Shown: piece by piece, positions 1 to 8,316 of the stretch
How the letters are laid out: every line of letters begins with the position of its first letter
Numbering within the stretch: position 1 is the stretch's first letter
Source of the DNA: Kineosporiaceae bacterium SCSIO 59966
GTDB lineage: Bacteria > Actinomycetota > Actinomycetes > Actinomycetales > SCSIO-59966
Direction of reading: 5' to 3'
Assembly: GCA_020881835.1 (NCBI GenBank)
Contig: CP052876.1
Location: 868,001-932,000, forward strand
Length of the DNA: 64,000 nt
Made by a program: the position numbers and the translations under genes
The notes under the pieces: generated by a model
Databases searched by the model: none
What the model saw: only the letters and a program-made list of their open reading frames with translations
Told to the model about the DNA's origin: nothing

Positions 1-23
1 CGTCGAGCCGTCATGCTGGTGGC

Positions 24-1769
24 GTGACCCAGCCCGACGACGGCCAGACCGACAGCACCACCTTCGCCGACCTGGGCCTGCGCAGCGAGCTGCTCGAGGC
101 CCTTGACACCCTCGGCTACGAGGAGCCGACCCCGATCCAGCGGGAGTCGATCCCCTGCCTGCTCGAGGGGCGGGACCTCGTCGGCCAGGCGGCCACCGGG
201 ACCGGCAAGACCGCCGCCTTCGCCCTGCCGATCCTGCACCGGCTCGTGGCGGGCTCCCGGCCGGACGCCGCCGGGCCGGCTGCACTCGTGCTCGTGCCCA
301 CCCGTGAGCTCGCCGTCCAGGTCTCCGAGGCCGTCCACCGCTACGGCCGCAGCCTCGGCGTCCGGGTGCTGCCGATCTACGGCGGTCAGCCGATCGGCCG
401 CCAGCTCGCCGCCCTCAAGGCCGGCGTCGACGTCGTCGTCGCCACCCCCGGACGTGCCCTCGACCACATCGGACGCCGCACCCTGCGCCTGGACGACCTC
501 GCCGTCGTCGTCCTGGACGAGGCCGACGAGATGCTCGACATGGGTTTCGCCGAGGACATCGGCGCCATCCTCGACGCCACCCCCGGTGAGCGGCAGACCG
601 TCCTGTTCTCCGCGACGATGCCGCACCGCATCGACGCCATGGTGCGTCGGTACCTGCGCGACCCGGTCCGGCTGCGGATCGAGCGGGAACGGCCGGCCGA
701 GGGGGAGCAGCCGCAGCTGCGGGAGAGCGCCTACCTCGTGGCCCGTGCCCACAAGCCCGCCGCCCTGGGGCGGATCCTCGACGTCGAGGTGCCGACCGCC
801 GCTCTCGTCTTCTGCCGGACCCGCGACGAGGTCGACCAGCTCACCGAGACCCTCAACGGGCGCGGGTACCGGGCCGAGGCGCTGCACGGCGGGATGGGCC
901 AGGAGCAGCGGGAGCGGGTGATGTCCCGGCTGCGCTCGCAGACCGCCGACCTGCTCGTCGCCACCGACGTCGCCGCGCGCGGGCTGGACGTCGAGCACCT
1001 CACCCACGTCGTCAACTACGACGTCCCGTCCGCACCGGAGGCGTACGTGCACCGGGTCGGCCGAGTCGGCCGCGGCGGCCGTGAGGGCGTGGCCATCACG
1101 CTCGCGGAGCCGCGGGAGCACCGGATGCTCAAGACCATCGAGCGGGTCGCCCGGCGCCGCATCACGATGGAGCGGGTGCCCACCGTCGCCGACCTGCGGG
1201 CGCGCCGCCTGGAGCTCACCAGGGCCGCGCTCGAGGAGAGCCTGCTCGCCGAGGACCTGGAGGCCTTCCGTGTCGTCGTCGAGGCCCTCACCGACGAGCA
1301 CGACCTCATGGAGGTCGCCCTGGCGGCCGTCCGGCTGGCGCACGAGGCCACCGGCGCCGGGGACGAGGCCGAGATCCCCCAGGTCGCCACCCGGCAGGAC
1401 CGGACCGGCCGAGGCGCTCGGGGCGAGCGTGCGGCGCACGACGTGCGGGGACGCGGCGAGGTGGAGCGACGCGACAACGGCGGGCAGGAGACCCGCTCGC
1501 AGCGCCGCGGCCCGCGGCCCGTCACGCCCGGTACCACGCGGCTCTACGTCGGCCTCGGCCGGCAGGCGGGTCTGCGCCCGCAGGACCTCGTCGGCGCCAT
1601 CACCGGCGAGACGTCGCTGTCGGGCAAGCAGATCGGCGCCATCGAGATCACCGAACGGTTCGCTCTCGTCGAGGTGCCGCAGGACGCCGCGCAGGAGGTC
1701 ATCGACGGCCTGCGCGCCAGCACCGTCCGGGGCCGGACCCCGTACGTCCGCCTCGACCGCCACGGCTGA
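24..1769 (+). CDS. deaD: DEAD-box ATP-dependent RNA helicase with DbpA-type RNA-binding tail
   Basis: Predicted cytoplasmic RNA helicase for cold-related or ribosome-assembly RNA remodelling. Visible in order: Q-motif region (TPIQ near residue 36), Walker A AATGTGKT (56-63), PTREL, DEAD (165-168), SAT near 197, and HRVGRVGR near 345. A charged linker (about 440-500) precedes a C-terminal segment of about 75 residues resembling the DbpA/CsdA RNA-binding domain. At 581 residues it has normal DeaD/CsdA length. The GTG start follows a -10-like CATGCT (12-17) by six bases with no ribosome site, so it fits the leaderless pattern seen elsewhere here. Family assignment is firm; the exact paralogue (deaD versus other) is inferred. 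Confidence 0.93.
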   Translation: MTQPDDGQTDSTTFADLGLRSELLEALDTLGYEEPTPIQRESIPCLLEGRDLVGQAATGTGKTAAFALPILHRLVAGSRPDAAGPAALVLVPTRELAVQVSEAVHRYGRSLGVRVLPIYGGQPIGRQLAALKAGVDVVVATPGRALDHIGRRTLRLDDLAVVVLDEADEMLDMGFAEDIGAILDATPGERQTVLFSATMPHRIDAMVRRYLRDPVRLRIERERPAEGEQPQLRESAYLVARAHKPAALGRILDVEVPTAALVFCRTRDEVDQLTETLNGRGYRAEALHGGMGQEQRERVMSRLRSQTADLLVATDVAARGLDVEHLTHVVNYDVPSAPEAYVHRVGRVGRGGREGVAITLAEPREHRMLKTIERVARRRITMERVPTVADLRARRLELTRAALEESLLAEDLEAFRVVVEALTDEHDLMEVALAAVRLAHEATGAGDEAEIPQVATRQDRTGRGARGERAAHDVRGRGEVERRDNGGQETRSQRRGPRPVTPGTTRLYVGLGRQAGLRPQDLVGAITGETSLSGKQIGAIEITERFALVEVPQDAAQEVIDGLRASTVRGRTPYVRLDRHG

Positions 1770-1770
1770 C

Positions 1771-2697
1771 TCACATCCGGGTGACTGGGCGCTCAGACAC
1801 ACCGGTGTCCGCCCCCGGTGCCCCCTCGCCGGTGAGCACGGTGTCGCAGACGGCGAGCAGCGCCGCGCGCAGCGGAGCCGCCCGGTCGGCGAACGCCCGC
1901 TGGGCCCGGACGTACTCCGCCTTGCCGTCCGGGGTCTCGATCGCGACGGGGGAGTACCCCAGCGCGGACAGGTCGTAGGGCGAGGCGCGCATGTCGAGGG
2001 TGCGGACGTCCCGGGCCAGCTCGAGGCAGTCGAGCAGCAGCTCGCCGGGGACGGCGGGCCCGAGCCGGAACGCCGCCTTGTAGAGGTCCATGGTGGCGTG
2101 CAGGCAGCCGGGCTGCTCCAGGTCCACCTGCGTGGCCCGGGTGGGCCGCAGCTCGTTGCGGGGCACGGCGTCGTCGGTGAAGAACCGGAACGCGTCGACA
2201 TGGCTGCACCGCAGGCGGTGGGACTCGACGACCTCGTCGGTGCCCCGGCTGCCCAGGCGCAGCGGCCAGTCCGCGTGCCGGACGGCGTCGGCCGGGCGCC
2301 GGTAGACCATCGCCCACTCGTGCAGGCCGAAGCAGCCCAGGTGCGGCGGGCGGGACGCGGTGGCCCGCAGCAGGGCCGCGGTGGCGCGCACGACCCGGCC
2401 CTGGTCGGCGAGCAGGGCCGCCACGTCGACGTGCAGGTCCCCGCCGGACCCGGCGGCGTACCAGCGCCAGCCCCGCCGGGCGTCGTCGGCGGGCACGTCG
2501 GCCAGCGTGACGCCGACGCCCGGGTGCCAGCGCCGTAGCCGGCCGGGCCGCAGGGAGTAGTACGTGAACAGGAAGTCCTCGACCGGGTGCCGGACGCCGC
2601 CGGCGGCCCGGGCACGGTGGGCGGCGGTCAGCCGGTCGGCGCGGTCCTCGTGGGCCGCCTGCCGCGCCGTCCACACCTCCGGCGCCAGCACGGTCAC
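1771..2697 (-). CDS. Conserved actinobacterial protein, family annotated as 3-methyladenine DNA glycosylase
   Basis: A 308-residue soluble protein containing HPVEDFLFTYYS near the N-terminus and a WHPG motif after it. I recognise these as features of an actinobacterial family that databases label 3-methyladenine DNA glycosylase; I see no classical helix-hairpin-helix glycosylase signature, so the label should be held loosely. It converges with the helicase gene, leaving one base between the two. The GTG start at 2697 is preceded by TACCCT on the reverse strand (2704-2709) with exactly six bases between, implying a leaderless transcript divergent from the GDSL gene. No signal peptide or membrane segment is visible. 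Confidence 0.75.
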   Translation of the reverse strand: MTVLAPEVWTARQAAHEDRADRLTAAHRARAAGGVRHPVEDFLFTYYSLRPGRLRRWHPGVGVTLADVPADDARRGWRWYAAGSGGDLHVDVAALLADQGRVVRATAALLRATASRPPHLGCFGLHEWAMVYRRPADAVRHADWPLRLGSRGTDEVVESHRLRCSHVDAFRFFTDDAVPRNELRPTRATQVDLEQPGCLHATMDLYKAAFRLGPAVPGELLLDCLELARDVRTLDMRASPYDLSALGYSPVAIETPDGKAEYVRAQRAFADRAAPLRAALLAVCDTVLTGEGAPGADTGVSERPVTRM

Positions 2698-2731
2698 CGG
2701 ACCAGGGTAGGCCGCCGCCTACAGTGGCCGG

Positions 2732-3670
2732 ATGCGACGCCGCACCGTGGCCGCCGTGCTCGGCGCCGTGCTCCTCGTCCTCCTCCTGGCCGCCGTGGCC
2801 GCGGTCGTCGGCCTCGGCGGGCGCGACGGCGCCGGGGACGACGGTGCGGCCGGGCCCGCGCCGGCCGCCACGACGCCCGCTCCGCCGGCGACCACCCCGG
2901 ACGGCTCCCCGGTCACCGATCTCGTCGTCCTCGGCGACTCGCTGGCCGCCGGCTACCAGCCGACGCCGCCGGGGGACCGTACCGACCGCGACGGCGGGTA
3001 CGCCGGCGTCCTGCGGGACGCGCTCGGCGAGGCCGCGGGGGAGCCGCCGGCGCTGACCAACCTCGCCTGCCCGGGGGAGACCGTCGGCACCTTCCTGGCC
3101 GGCGGCACGTGCGACTACCCGGCCGGCAGCCAGGCCGCCGCGGCGGACGCGGCGCTGCGGGCACTGCCCGACGGCGGCGCGGGGGCGCTCGTCACGGTCC
3201 AGCTCGGCGCCAACGACGTCCAGCGCTGCGCCCGGTTGGACGTGGGCGGGCCCACCGGTCCGTCCGCCAAGGTCGACGAGGCCTGCGCGGCGGCCGGTCT
3301 GGACGCCGTCCGGCAGGGGCTGGCCGAGGTGCTCGCCGGGGTCCGGGACGCCGCACCGCAGGCCCGGGTCGTCGTCCTGGACTACTACAACCCCTACGCC
3401 GTGGCCGCCCTGCTCGGCCCCGGGCTGGCCGAGTTCGCGACCCGCGCCGACGAGGTGCACACGGCGCTGAACGAGCTCGTGGCGGACGTCGCCCGGGACG
3501 TCGGAGCCGTCGTCGCGCCGGTCGGTGCCGCGTTCACCGCGGGGGACGACGGCGAGCCGCCGGTGGGGCCGATCTGCTCACTGACGTGGATGTGCGCCGA
3601 CCCGCCCGACATCCACGCCACCGACGCCGGGTACCGGGTCATGGCCGAGCAGGTGCTCGCCGTCCGCTGA
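2732..3670 (+). CDS. Exported SGNH/GDSL-family hydrolase
   Basis: Predicted extracytoplasmic serine esterase or lipase-like hydrolase of 312 residues. A short Arg-rich start and a hydrophobic segment (about 7-28) form a signal peptide or anchor, followed by a Gly/Pro/Ala-rich linker to about 60. SGNH blocks are present: LGDSLAAG with nucleophile Ser70, GAND near 158-161, and the C-terminal DIHATDAGY carrying Asp293 and His295. Several Cys are spaced as in secreted members, suggesting disulphides. The ATG start lies six bases after TACAGT (2720-2725), so leaderless expression is likely. Substrate cannot be told from sequence. Confidence 0.9.
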   Translation: MRRRTVAAVLGAVLLVLLLAAVAAVVGLGGRDGAGDDGAAGPAPAATTPAPPATTPDGSPVTDLVVLGDSLAAGYQPTPPGDRTDRDGGYAGVLRDALGEAAGEPPALTNLACPGETVGTFLAGGTCDYPAGSQAAAADAALRALPDGGAGALVTVQLGANDVQRCARLDVGGPTGPSAKVDEACAAAGLDAVRQGLAEVLAGVRDAAPQARVVVLDYYNPYAVAALLGPGLAEFATRADEVHTALNELVADVARDVGAVVAPVGAAFTAGDDGEPPVGPICSLTWMCADPPDIHATDAGYRVMAEQVLAVR

Positions 3671-3715
3671 CCTGCCCGCCGGGGGGACCCCGGTGGCCGC
3701 CGGTAGGGTCGCCGG

Positions 3716-4492
3716 GTGCGCATCGCGAGGTTCACCGACGGAGAGGATCCCCGCTTCGGCGTCGTCGAGGGTGCCCCCGGGCAGGAGGTGCTCCACGTGG
3801 TCGCCGGCGATCCCCTGTACGCCCCGCTCCAGCCGACCGGCGAGACGGTGCGGCTCGAGGACGTCCGGCTGCTGGCTCCGACGATCCCGCGCAGCAAAGT
3901 CGTCGGCATCGGCAAGAACTACGCCGACCACGCCGCCGAGATGGGCGGGGAGCCGCCCGCGGAACCGCTGGTCTTCCTCGCCCCGAACACGGCCGTCGTC
4001 GGACCGGACGACCCGATCGTGCTCCCGCCGTTCTCCGCCGAGGTGCACTACGAGGGCGAGCTGGCCGTCGTCATCGGCAGGATCTGCAAGGACGTCCCGC
4101 TCGAGCGGGTCCCCGACGTCGTCCTCGGCTACACCTGCGCCAACGACGTCACCGCCCGGGACGTGCAGCGCACCGACGGGCAGTGGGCCCGCGCCAAGGG
4201 GTTCGACACCTCGTGCCCGATCGGGCCGTGGATCGTCACCGACCTCGACCCCGGCGACCTGCGGGTGACCACCCGGCTCGACGGCCGCACCGTCCAGGAC
4301 GGGCGGACGAGCGACATGGTCTTCGGCGTCCCCGAGCTCGTCTCGTACGTCAGCCGGGCGTTCACCCTGCTGCCCGGGGACGTCCTGCTCACCGGGACGC
4401 CGGCCGGGGTGGGACCCATGGACGCCGGCCAGCGCGTCGAGGTGGAGATCGAGGGGATCGGCGTGCTCGCCAACCCGGTCGTGCGCCGGTGA
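3716..4492 (+). CDS. Fumarylacetoacetate hydrolase (FAH) family protein
   Basis: A 258-residue enzyme of the FAH superfamily, which cleaves or isomerises C-C bonds in 2-oxo acids using a divalent metal. Seen: [25 protein letters not shown] with metal ligands Glu113 and Glu115, [26 protein letters not shown], and [17 protein letters not shown] near the end. In the usual F-x-K-P motif the Lys is Ala89 ([11 protein letters not shown]), an oddity that may alter activity. GTG at 3716 is six bases after TAGGGT (3704-3709), a leaderless arrangement. The gene is just upstream of gltX, a neighbourhood common in actinobacteria. Substrate unknown; oxaloacetate or hydroxyhepta-dienedioate-type activities are possible. 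Confidence 0.9.
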   Translation: MRIARFTDGEDPRFGVVEGAPGQEVLHVVAGDPLYAPLQPTGETVRLEDVRLLAPTIPRSKVVGIGKNYADHAAEMGGEPPAEPLVFLAPNTAVVGPDDPIVLPPFSAEVHYEGELAVVIGRICKDVPLERVPDVVLGYTCANDVTARDVQRTDGQWARAKGFDTSCPIGPWIVTDLDPGDLRVTTRLDGRTVQDGRTSDMVFGVPELVSYVSRAFTLLPGDVLLTGTPAGVGPMDAGQRVEVEIEGIGVLANPVVRR

Positions 4493-4562
4493 CTCGGCCG
4501 CTGACCCGGCCGGTGACTCGGCCGGTGAACGGTCGTGGGACCCGCCGATAGGCTCGTCCTCC

Positions 4563-6083
4563 GTGACCTCCGAAGACCAGACCCCGTCGCCGGACCTGGC
4601 CGCCGGTGCGGGCGCGACCGCCGTCCGGGTGCGCTTCTGCCCCTCCCCGACCGGGACGCCGCACGTCGGCCTGCTGCGCACGGCACTGTTCAACTGGGCC
4701 TACGCCCGGCACACCGGCGGCCGGCTGGTCTTCCGCATCGAGGACACCGACGCCGCGCGCGACAGCGAGGAGAGCTACCACCAGCTGCTCGACGCGATGC
4801 GCTGGCTCGGCCTGGACTGGGACGAGGGTGTCGAGGTCGGCGGTCCGCACGCGCCGTACCGGCAGTCGCAGCGCGGGGAGATCTACGCCGACGTCCTGGC
4901 TCGGCTCGTCGAGGGCGGTCACGTCTACGAGTCCTTCTCCACCCCGGAGGAGATCGAGCGTCGGCACCTCGCGGCCGGCCGGGACCCCAAGCTCGGCTAC
5001 GACAACCACGACCGCGACCTCACCGTCGAGCAGCGGACTGCGCTGCGGGCCGAGGGCCGCACCCCGGTGCTGCGGCTGCGGATGCCCGACCAGGACGTCG
5101 TGGTCCACGACCTCGTCCGCGGGGAGGTCCGGTTCCCCGCCGGGAGCGTGCCCGACTTCGTCGTCGCGCGCGCCACCGGCCAGCCGCTGTACACCCTGGT
5201 CAACCCCGTCGACGACGCCCTCATGGGCATCACCCACGTGCTCCGCGGCGAGGACCTGCTCTCCTCGACCCCACGGCAGATCGCGCTGTACCAGGCGCTG
5301 CAGGACATCGGGCTGACCGACCGCGTACCGCAGTTCGGCCACCTGCCGTACGTCCTGGGGGAGGGCAACCGCAAGCTGTCCAAGCGCGACCCCGAGTCCA
5401 ACCTGTTCCACCACCGCGACCGCGGGTTCCTGCCCGAGGGGATGCTCAACTACCTGGCCCTGCTCGGCTGGGCAATCGCCCCGGACCGGGACGTGTTCAC
5501 CGCCGAGGAGATGGTGGCCGCCTTCGACGTCACCGCGGTCAACCCCAACCCGGCGCGGTTCGACGTCCGCAAGGCCGAGGCGATCAACGCCGCCCACGTC
5601 CGCCGGCTGACGGCCCGTGAGCTGCGTGACCGGCTCGTGCCGTACCTGCGCGCGGCCGGACTGCTCGGCGAGGAGCCCACCGCCGACCAGCTCGCCGTCC
5701 TGGACGCCGCCACCCCACTGGTCCAGGAGCGGATGACGCTGCTCGGTGAGGCGCCGGGGATGCTGGGGTTCCTGCTGCGGGACGACGCCGAGCACGTCGT
5801 CGAGGACGACGCGCTGGCCGCGCTGCCTCCGGAGGCGGCGCAGGTGCTCGCGGCGGCCATCGAGGCGCTCGAGCCGGTCACGGACTGGCGGGCGGCCACC
5901 ATCGAGGCGGCGCTGCGGGAGGCGCTCGTCGACCGGCTCGGCGTCAAGCCCAAGTTCGCCTTCGCCCCGGTCCGGGCGGCCGTCACCGGTCGCCGGGTGT
6001 CGCCGCCGCTGTTCGAGTCCATGGAGATCCTCGGCCGCGACCCGAGCCTGCGCCGGATCGCCGCGCTGCGCGAGCGACTGTGA
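4563..6083 (+). CDS. gltX: Glutamate--tRNA ligase
   Basis: Charges tRNA-Glu with glutamate. The class I signatures are present: PTGTPHVG at residues 29-36 (HIGH equivalent, inside [20 protein letters not shown]) and KLSKR at 271-275 (KMSKS equivalent). The 506-residue length fits discriminating or non-discriminating bacterial GluRS; specificity cannot be told from this window. The GTG start lies eight bases after a TAGGCT hexamer (4549-4554), so the leader is very short or absent. It overlaps the next gene by four bases (GTGA). tRNA-Gln and tRNA-Glu genes lie about 1 kb downstream. Confidence 0.98.
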   Translation: MTSEDQTPSPDLAAGAGATAVRVRFCPSPTGTPHVGLLRTALFNWAYARHTGGRLVFRIEDTDAARDSEESYHQLLDAMRWLGLDWDEGVEVGGPHAPYRQSQRGEIYADVLARLVEGGHVYESFSTPEEIERRHLAAGRDPKLGYDNHDRDLTVEQRTALRAEGRTPVLRLRMPDQDVVVHDLVRGEVRFPAGSVPDFVVARATGQPLYTLVNPVDDALMGITHVLRGEDLLSSTPRQIALYQALQDIGLTDRVPQFGHLPYVLGEGNRKLSKRDPESNLFHHRDRGFLPEGMLNYLALLGWAIAPDRDVFTAEEMVAAFDVTAVNPNPARFDVRKAEAINAAHVRRLTARELRDRLVPYLRAAGLLGEEPTADQLAVLDAATPLVQERMTLLGEAPGMLGFLLRDDAEHVVEDDALAALPPEAAQVLAAAIEALEPVTDWRAATIEAALREALVDRLGVKPKFAFAPVRAAVTGRRVSPPLFESMEILGRDPSLRRIAALRERL

Positions 6084-7027
6084 CGCCACCGGGCCCGCCG
6101 GACGCCTGGTCGCCGCGGCCGTACCACCAGGTGCTGCGGGGACCGGCCCACCGCTGGTGGCGCCCGCTGCTCGGCCTCGGCGTCGTCCTGGCAGGGCTGG
6201 CCGTCATCCTCCTCGGCACGCTGGCGGTGACGGTGGTCGCCGCTGCCGTCGGCGCCGTCCGGCTCGAGGACCCCGCGGACGCCCTCGACGAGTGGTGGGT
6301 GCTGCTCGTCACCAACGTCGGGCTCGCGGCGCTCATCCCCGTCTCCGCCCTCGCCGTGCTGGCCGGTCACGGCTGGCGACCCGGCTTCCTGTCCTCCGTC
6401 GAGGGCAGGCTGCGGTGGCGGTGGCTGCTCGTCTGCGCCGCGGTGTCGGCGGTCGTGCTCGTCGGCGGCACGGCGGTGCTGTGGGGTGTCGGGGGCGTGC
6501 CCTCGGGGCGGGGCGGCGAGGACGTCGTCCTGCTGCTGGCCGTCGTGCTGCTCACCACGCCGTTGCAGGCCGCGGGGGAGGAGTACCTGTTCCGCGGCTG
6601 GCTCACCCAGGCGGTCGGGTCGTGGCTGCGCGGGCCGGTCGTCTCGGCGGTGGTCGCGGCCCTCGTCAGCGCCTCGCTGTTCGCCCTGGCGCACGGCGCC
6701 CAGAACGCCTGGCTGTTCACCGACCGGTTCGCCTTCGGCCTGCTGGGCTCCTACCTCGTGTGGCGCACCGGTGGGCTCGAGGCGGCGATCGCCGTGCACG
6801 CCCTCAACAACGTCGTCGTGCTGGTGCCGACGGTCCTCACCGGCGGGCTCGCGGACGCCCTGTCGGTGACGTCGGCGCCCGCGCTGCCGGTTCTCCTCGA
6901 CCTCGCCGTGATGGCCGTCACCGGGGTGGCGCTGACGCTGGCGGCCCGGCGGGCCGGGGTGCGACGGCTGCTCGTGCCGCCGTCACCTGCAGCGGGCGTT
7001 TTGGCCCCCTCCCGACCCCTCGGGTAG
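6080..7027 (+). CDS. CPBP (Abi/CAAX-like) family intramembrane metalloprotease
   Basis: A polytopic membrane protein of 315 residues with about eight hydrophobic segments. Signature motifs of the CPBP/Abi family are present: EEYLFRGW beginning at Glu167-Glu168, FALAHG near 213 and HALNN near 240, which together supply the Glu and His metal or catalytic residues. Such proteins are linked to prenyl-protein processing, bacteriocin self-immunity or regulated proteolysis; the role here is unknown. It starts at a GTGA overlap with gltX, so it is probably translationally coupled. The stop codon is part of the -10 element of the tRNA promoter. Confidence 0.85.
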   Translation: MTPPGPPDAWSPRPYHQVLRGPAHRWWRPLLGLGVVLAGLAVILLGTLAVTVVAAAVGAVRLEDPADALDEWWVLLVTNVGLAALIPVSALAVLAGHGWRPGFLSSVEGRLRWRWLLVCAAVSAVVLVGGTAVLWGVGGVPSGRGGEDVVLLLAVVLLTTPLQAAGEEYLFRGWLTQAVGSWLRGPVVSAVVAALVSASLFALAHGAQNAWLFTDRFAFGLLGSYLVWRTGGLEAAIAVHALNNVVVLVPTVLTGGLADALSVTSAPALPVLLDLAVMAVTGVALTLAARRAGVRRLLVPPSPAAGVLAPSRPLG

Positions 7028-7030
7028 AGT
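7001..7030 (+). promoter_or_regulatory. Predicted promoter of the tRNA-Gln/tRNA-Glu unit
   Basis: -35-like TTGGCC (7001-7006), an 18-base spacer and -10-like TAGAGT (7025-7030), placing a start near 7037, about 40 bases before tRNA-Gln. The -10 includes the TAG stop of the upstream gene. The nine bases GCGTTTTGG overlapping the -35 recur at the DUF177-rpmF promoter (25701-25709). Confidence 0.5.
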
Positions 7031-7077
7031 CCTGCGGCGGTAGGACGCCGGCGCGCAGCACCCGGTGGAATACCCCT

Positions 7078-7149
7078 TGGGGTATGGTGTAATTGGCAGC
7101 ACGACTGATTCTGGTTCAGTTAGTCTAGGTTCGAGTCCTGGTACCCCAG
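7078..7149 (+). tRNA. tRNA-Gln (anticodon CTG)
   Basis: A full cloverleaf can be drawn: acceptor TGGGGTA paired with TACCCCA (7142-7148), anticodon stem ACTGA/TCAGT around the loop TTCTGGT giving anticodon CTG, and T arm with TTCGAGT. The discriminator is G7149 and CCA is not encoded. The seven bases just upstream (TACCCCT, 7071-7077) nearly copy the 3' acceptor strand, making a 16-base palindrome across the 5' end. Confidence 0.95.
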
Positions 7150-7217
7150 CGCGAGTTGGGACTCCCCGCCCTCACCGGCTAGAGTCCCCTTCGCTCCGGC
7201 TCCTCGGAGCAGCGCAC

Positions 7218-7290
7218 GGCCCCGTTGTGTAGCGGCCTAGCACGCCGCCCTCTCAAGGCGGTAGCGCGGGTTCGAATCCCGTCGGGGCTA
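7218..7290 (+). tRNA. tRNA-Glu (anticodon CTC)
   Basis: Cloverleaf with acceptor GGCCCCG paired to CGGGGCT (one G-U at the end), anticodon stem CCGCC/GGCGG around loop CTCTCAA giving anticodon CTC, and T loop TTCGAAT. Discriminator A7290; CCA not encoded. It lies 68 bases after tRNA-Gln, is probably co-transcribed with it, and is followed directly by a strong terminator. Confidence 0.95.
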
Positions 7291-7299
7291 CGTCGACAG

Positions 7300-7329
7300 C
7301 CCGGTGCACCACCAGGTGCGCCGGGTTTT
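7300..7329 (+). terminator. Rho-independent terminator of the tRNA unit
   Basis: CCCGGTGCACC (7300-7310), a four-base loop ACCA and GGTGCGCCGGG (7315-7325) form an 11-bp stem with one G-U pair, followed at once by TTTT. It is one of the few hairpins in the window with a T run. Confidence 0.85.
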
Positions 7330-7379
7330 GTCGTCCGAGCGGGTGAGACGTCGCCGATCAGTCGACAGTCCCCCTCTTC

Positions 7380-7495
7380 GTGATCATGCAGTCCCGCCAC
7401 CCACCAGTCACTGGCCCAGCCCACGGGTCCAGCCCGCAGAGTGCTGGCTTGGAGGTGCGACACGCCGGCCACACCGTGTCGAGGACAGCATTCTG
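7380..7495 (+). repeat. Half-copy of a dispersed repeat: one box A plus one box B
   Basis: Box A is GTGATCATGCAGTCCCGCC and continues to 7402. Box B is an imperfect inverted repeat, CAGAGTGCTG (7437-7446) and CAGCATTCTG (7486-7495), separated by 39 bases. The same two boxes with the same 39-base spacing occur at both ends of the symmetric element at 19724-20255. This copy fills the space between the tRNA terminator and the 3' end of ndgR. I do not recognise a named repeat family. Confidence 0.8.
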
Positions 7496-7525
7496 TGGTC
7501 CTGACCGACGTGGGCTGCCACGACG

Positions 7526-8245
7526 TCAGGTGCCGGAGCGGCGCAGCACCTCGGTGAGCCGGTTGGCCGCCGAGACCACGGCCGCGGCGTGCTGGCGGCC
7601 CGGCTGGCGGGTGAGCCGCTGGATCGGCCCCGAGATCGACACGGCGGCCACGACCCGGCCGGACGGACCGCGGACCGGCGCGGACACCGACGCGACCCCC
7701 GGCTCGCGCTCGCCGACGCTCTGCGCCCAGCCGCGACGGCGGACGCCGGACAGCACCGTCGCGGTGAACCGGGCGTCGCGCAGGCCGCGGTGGAGCCGGT
7801 CCGGCTCCTCCCAGGCCAGCAGCACCTGAGCGGCGGAGCCGGCCTGCATGGTCAGCGTCGAGCCGACCGGGATGGAGTCCCGTAGACCCGAGGGGCGCTC
7901 CGCCGCGGCCACACACAGCCGGACGTCGCCCTGGCGGCGGAACAGCTGTGCGCTCTCACCGGTGTGGTCCCGCAGCGCGGTCAGCACCGGGCCGGCGGCC
8001 GCGAGCAGCCGGTCCTCCCCGGCGGCCGCTGCCAGCTCGGACAGCCGGGGACCGAGGACGAACCGGCCCTGCAGGTCCCGGGCGACCAGACGGTGGTGCT
8101 CGAGCGCCACCGCGAGCCGGTGCGCGGTCGGCCGGGCCAGGCCGGTCGCGGCCACCAGCTGGGCGAGGGTGGACGGGCCGGCCTCCAAGGCGGAGAGGAC
8201 CACGGCGGCCTTGTCCAGGACGCCGACTCCGCTACTCTTGTCCAT
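7526..8245 (-). CDS. ndgR: IclR-family transcriptional regulator next to leuCD (NdgR/AreB type)
   Basis: A 239-residue DNA-binding regulator divergent from leuCD, the conserved position of NdgR/AreB/LtbR, which control leucine and other amino-acid genes in actinobacteria. The N-terminal winged helix (about 8-60, with STLAQLVAATGLARPTAHRL as the recognition region) is followed by an IclR effector domain (about 75-235). ATG at 8245 is six bases from the -10 CAGTAT (reverse strand, 8252-8257), so the mRNA is predicted leaderless. A palindrome between its -35 and -10 suggests autoregulation. The 3' end meets a repeat element. Confidence 0.92.
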   Translation of the reverse strand: MDKSSGVGVLDKAAVVLSALEAGPSTLAQLVAATGLARPTAHRLAVALEHHRLVARDLQGRFVLGPRLSELAAAAGEDRLLAAAGPVLTALRDHTGESAQLFRRQGDVRLCVAAAERPSGLRDSIPVGSTLTMQAGSAAQVLLAWEEPDRLHRGLRDARFTATVLSGVRRRGWAQSVGEREPGVASVSAPVRGPSGRVVAAVSISGPIQRLTRQPGRQHAAAVVSAANRLTEVLRRSGT

Positions 8246-8251
8246 AAGCCG

Positions 8252-8280
8252 ATACTGCCGTCTCGCTGCCTGAGACGCAA
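8252..8280 (-). promoter_or_regulatory. ndgR promoter with internal palindrome (candidate NdgR operator)
   Basis: On the reverse strand: -35 TTGCGT (8275-8280), a 17-base spacer and -10 CAGTAT (8252-8257). The inverted repeat CGTCTC (8259-8264) and GAGACG (8272-8277) fills the spacer. It lies in the ndgR-leuC divergent region, so one bound regulator could act on both genes. The operator role is inferred. Confidence 0.6.
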
Positions 8281-8316
8281 GCGGGACACGAGCTCGACAC
8301 GTCCGGAGGGACCGCC

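Noticed and set aside
7060-7085. True CsoR operator at the tRNA-Gln leader
   Set aside because: Half of the palindrome is the tRNA acceptor strand itself, so the match is at least partly forced; kept only as a low-interest observation.
8246-8316. Leucine attenuator or T-box upstream of leuC
   Set aside because: The gap is only 71 bases, with no run of Leu codons, T-box sequence or terminator stem.
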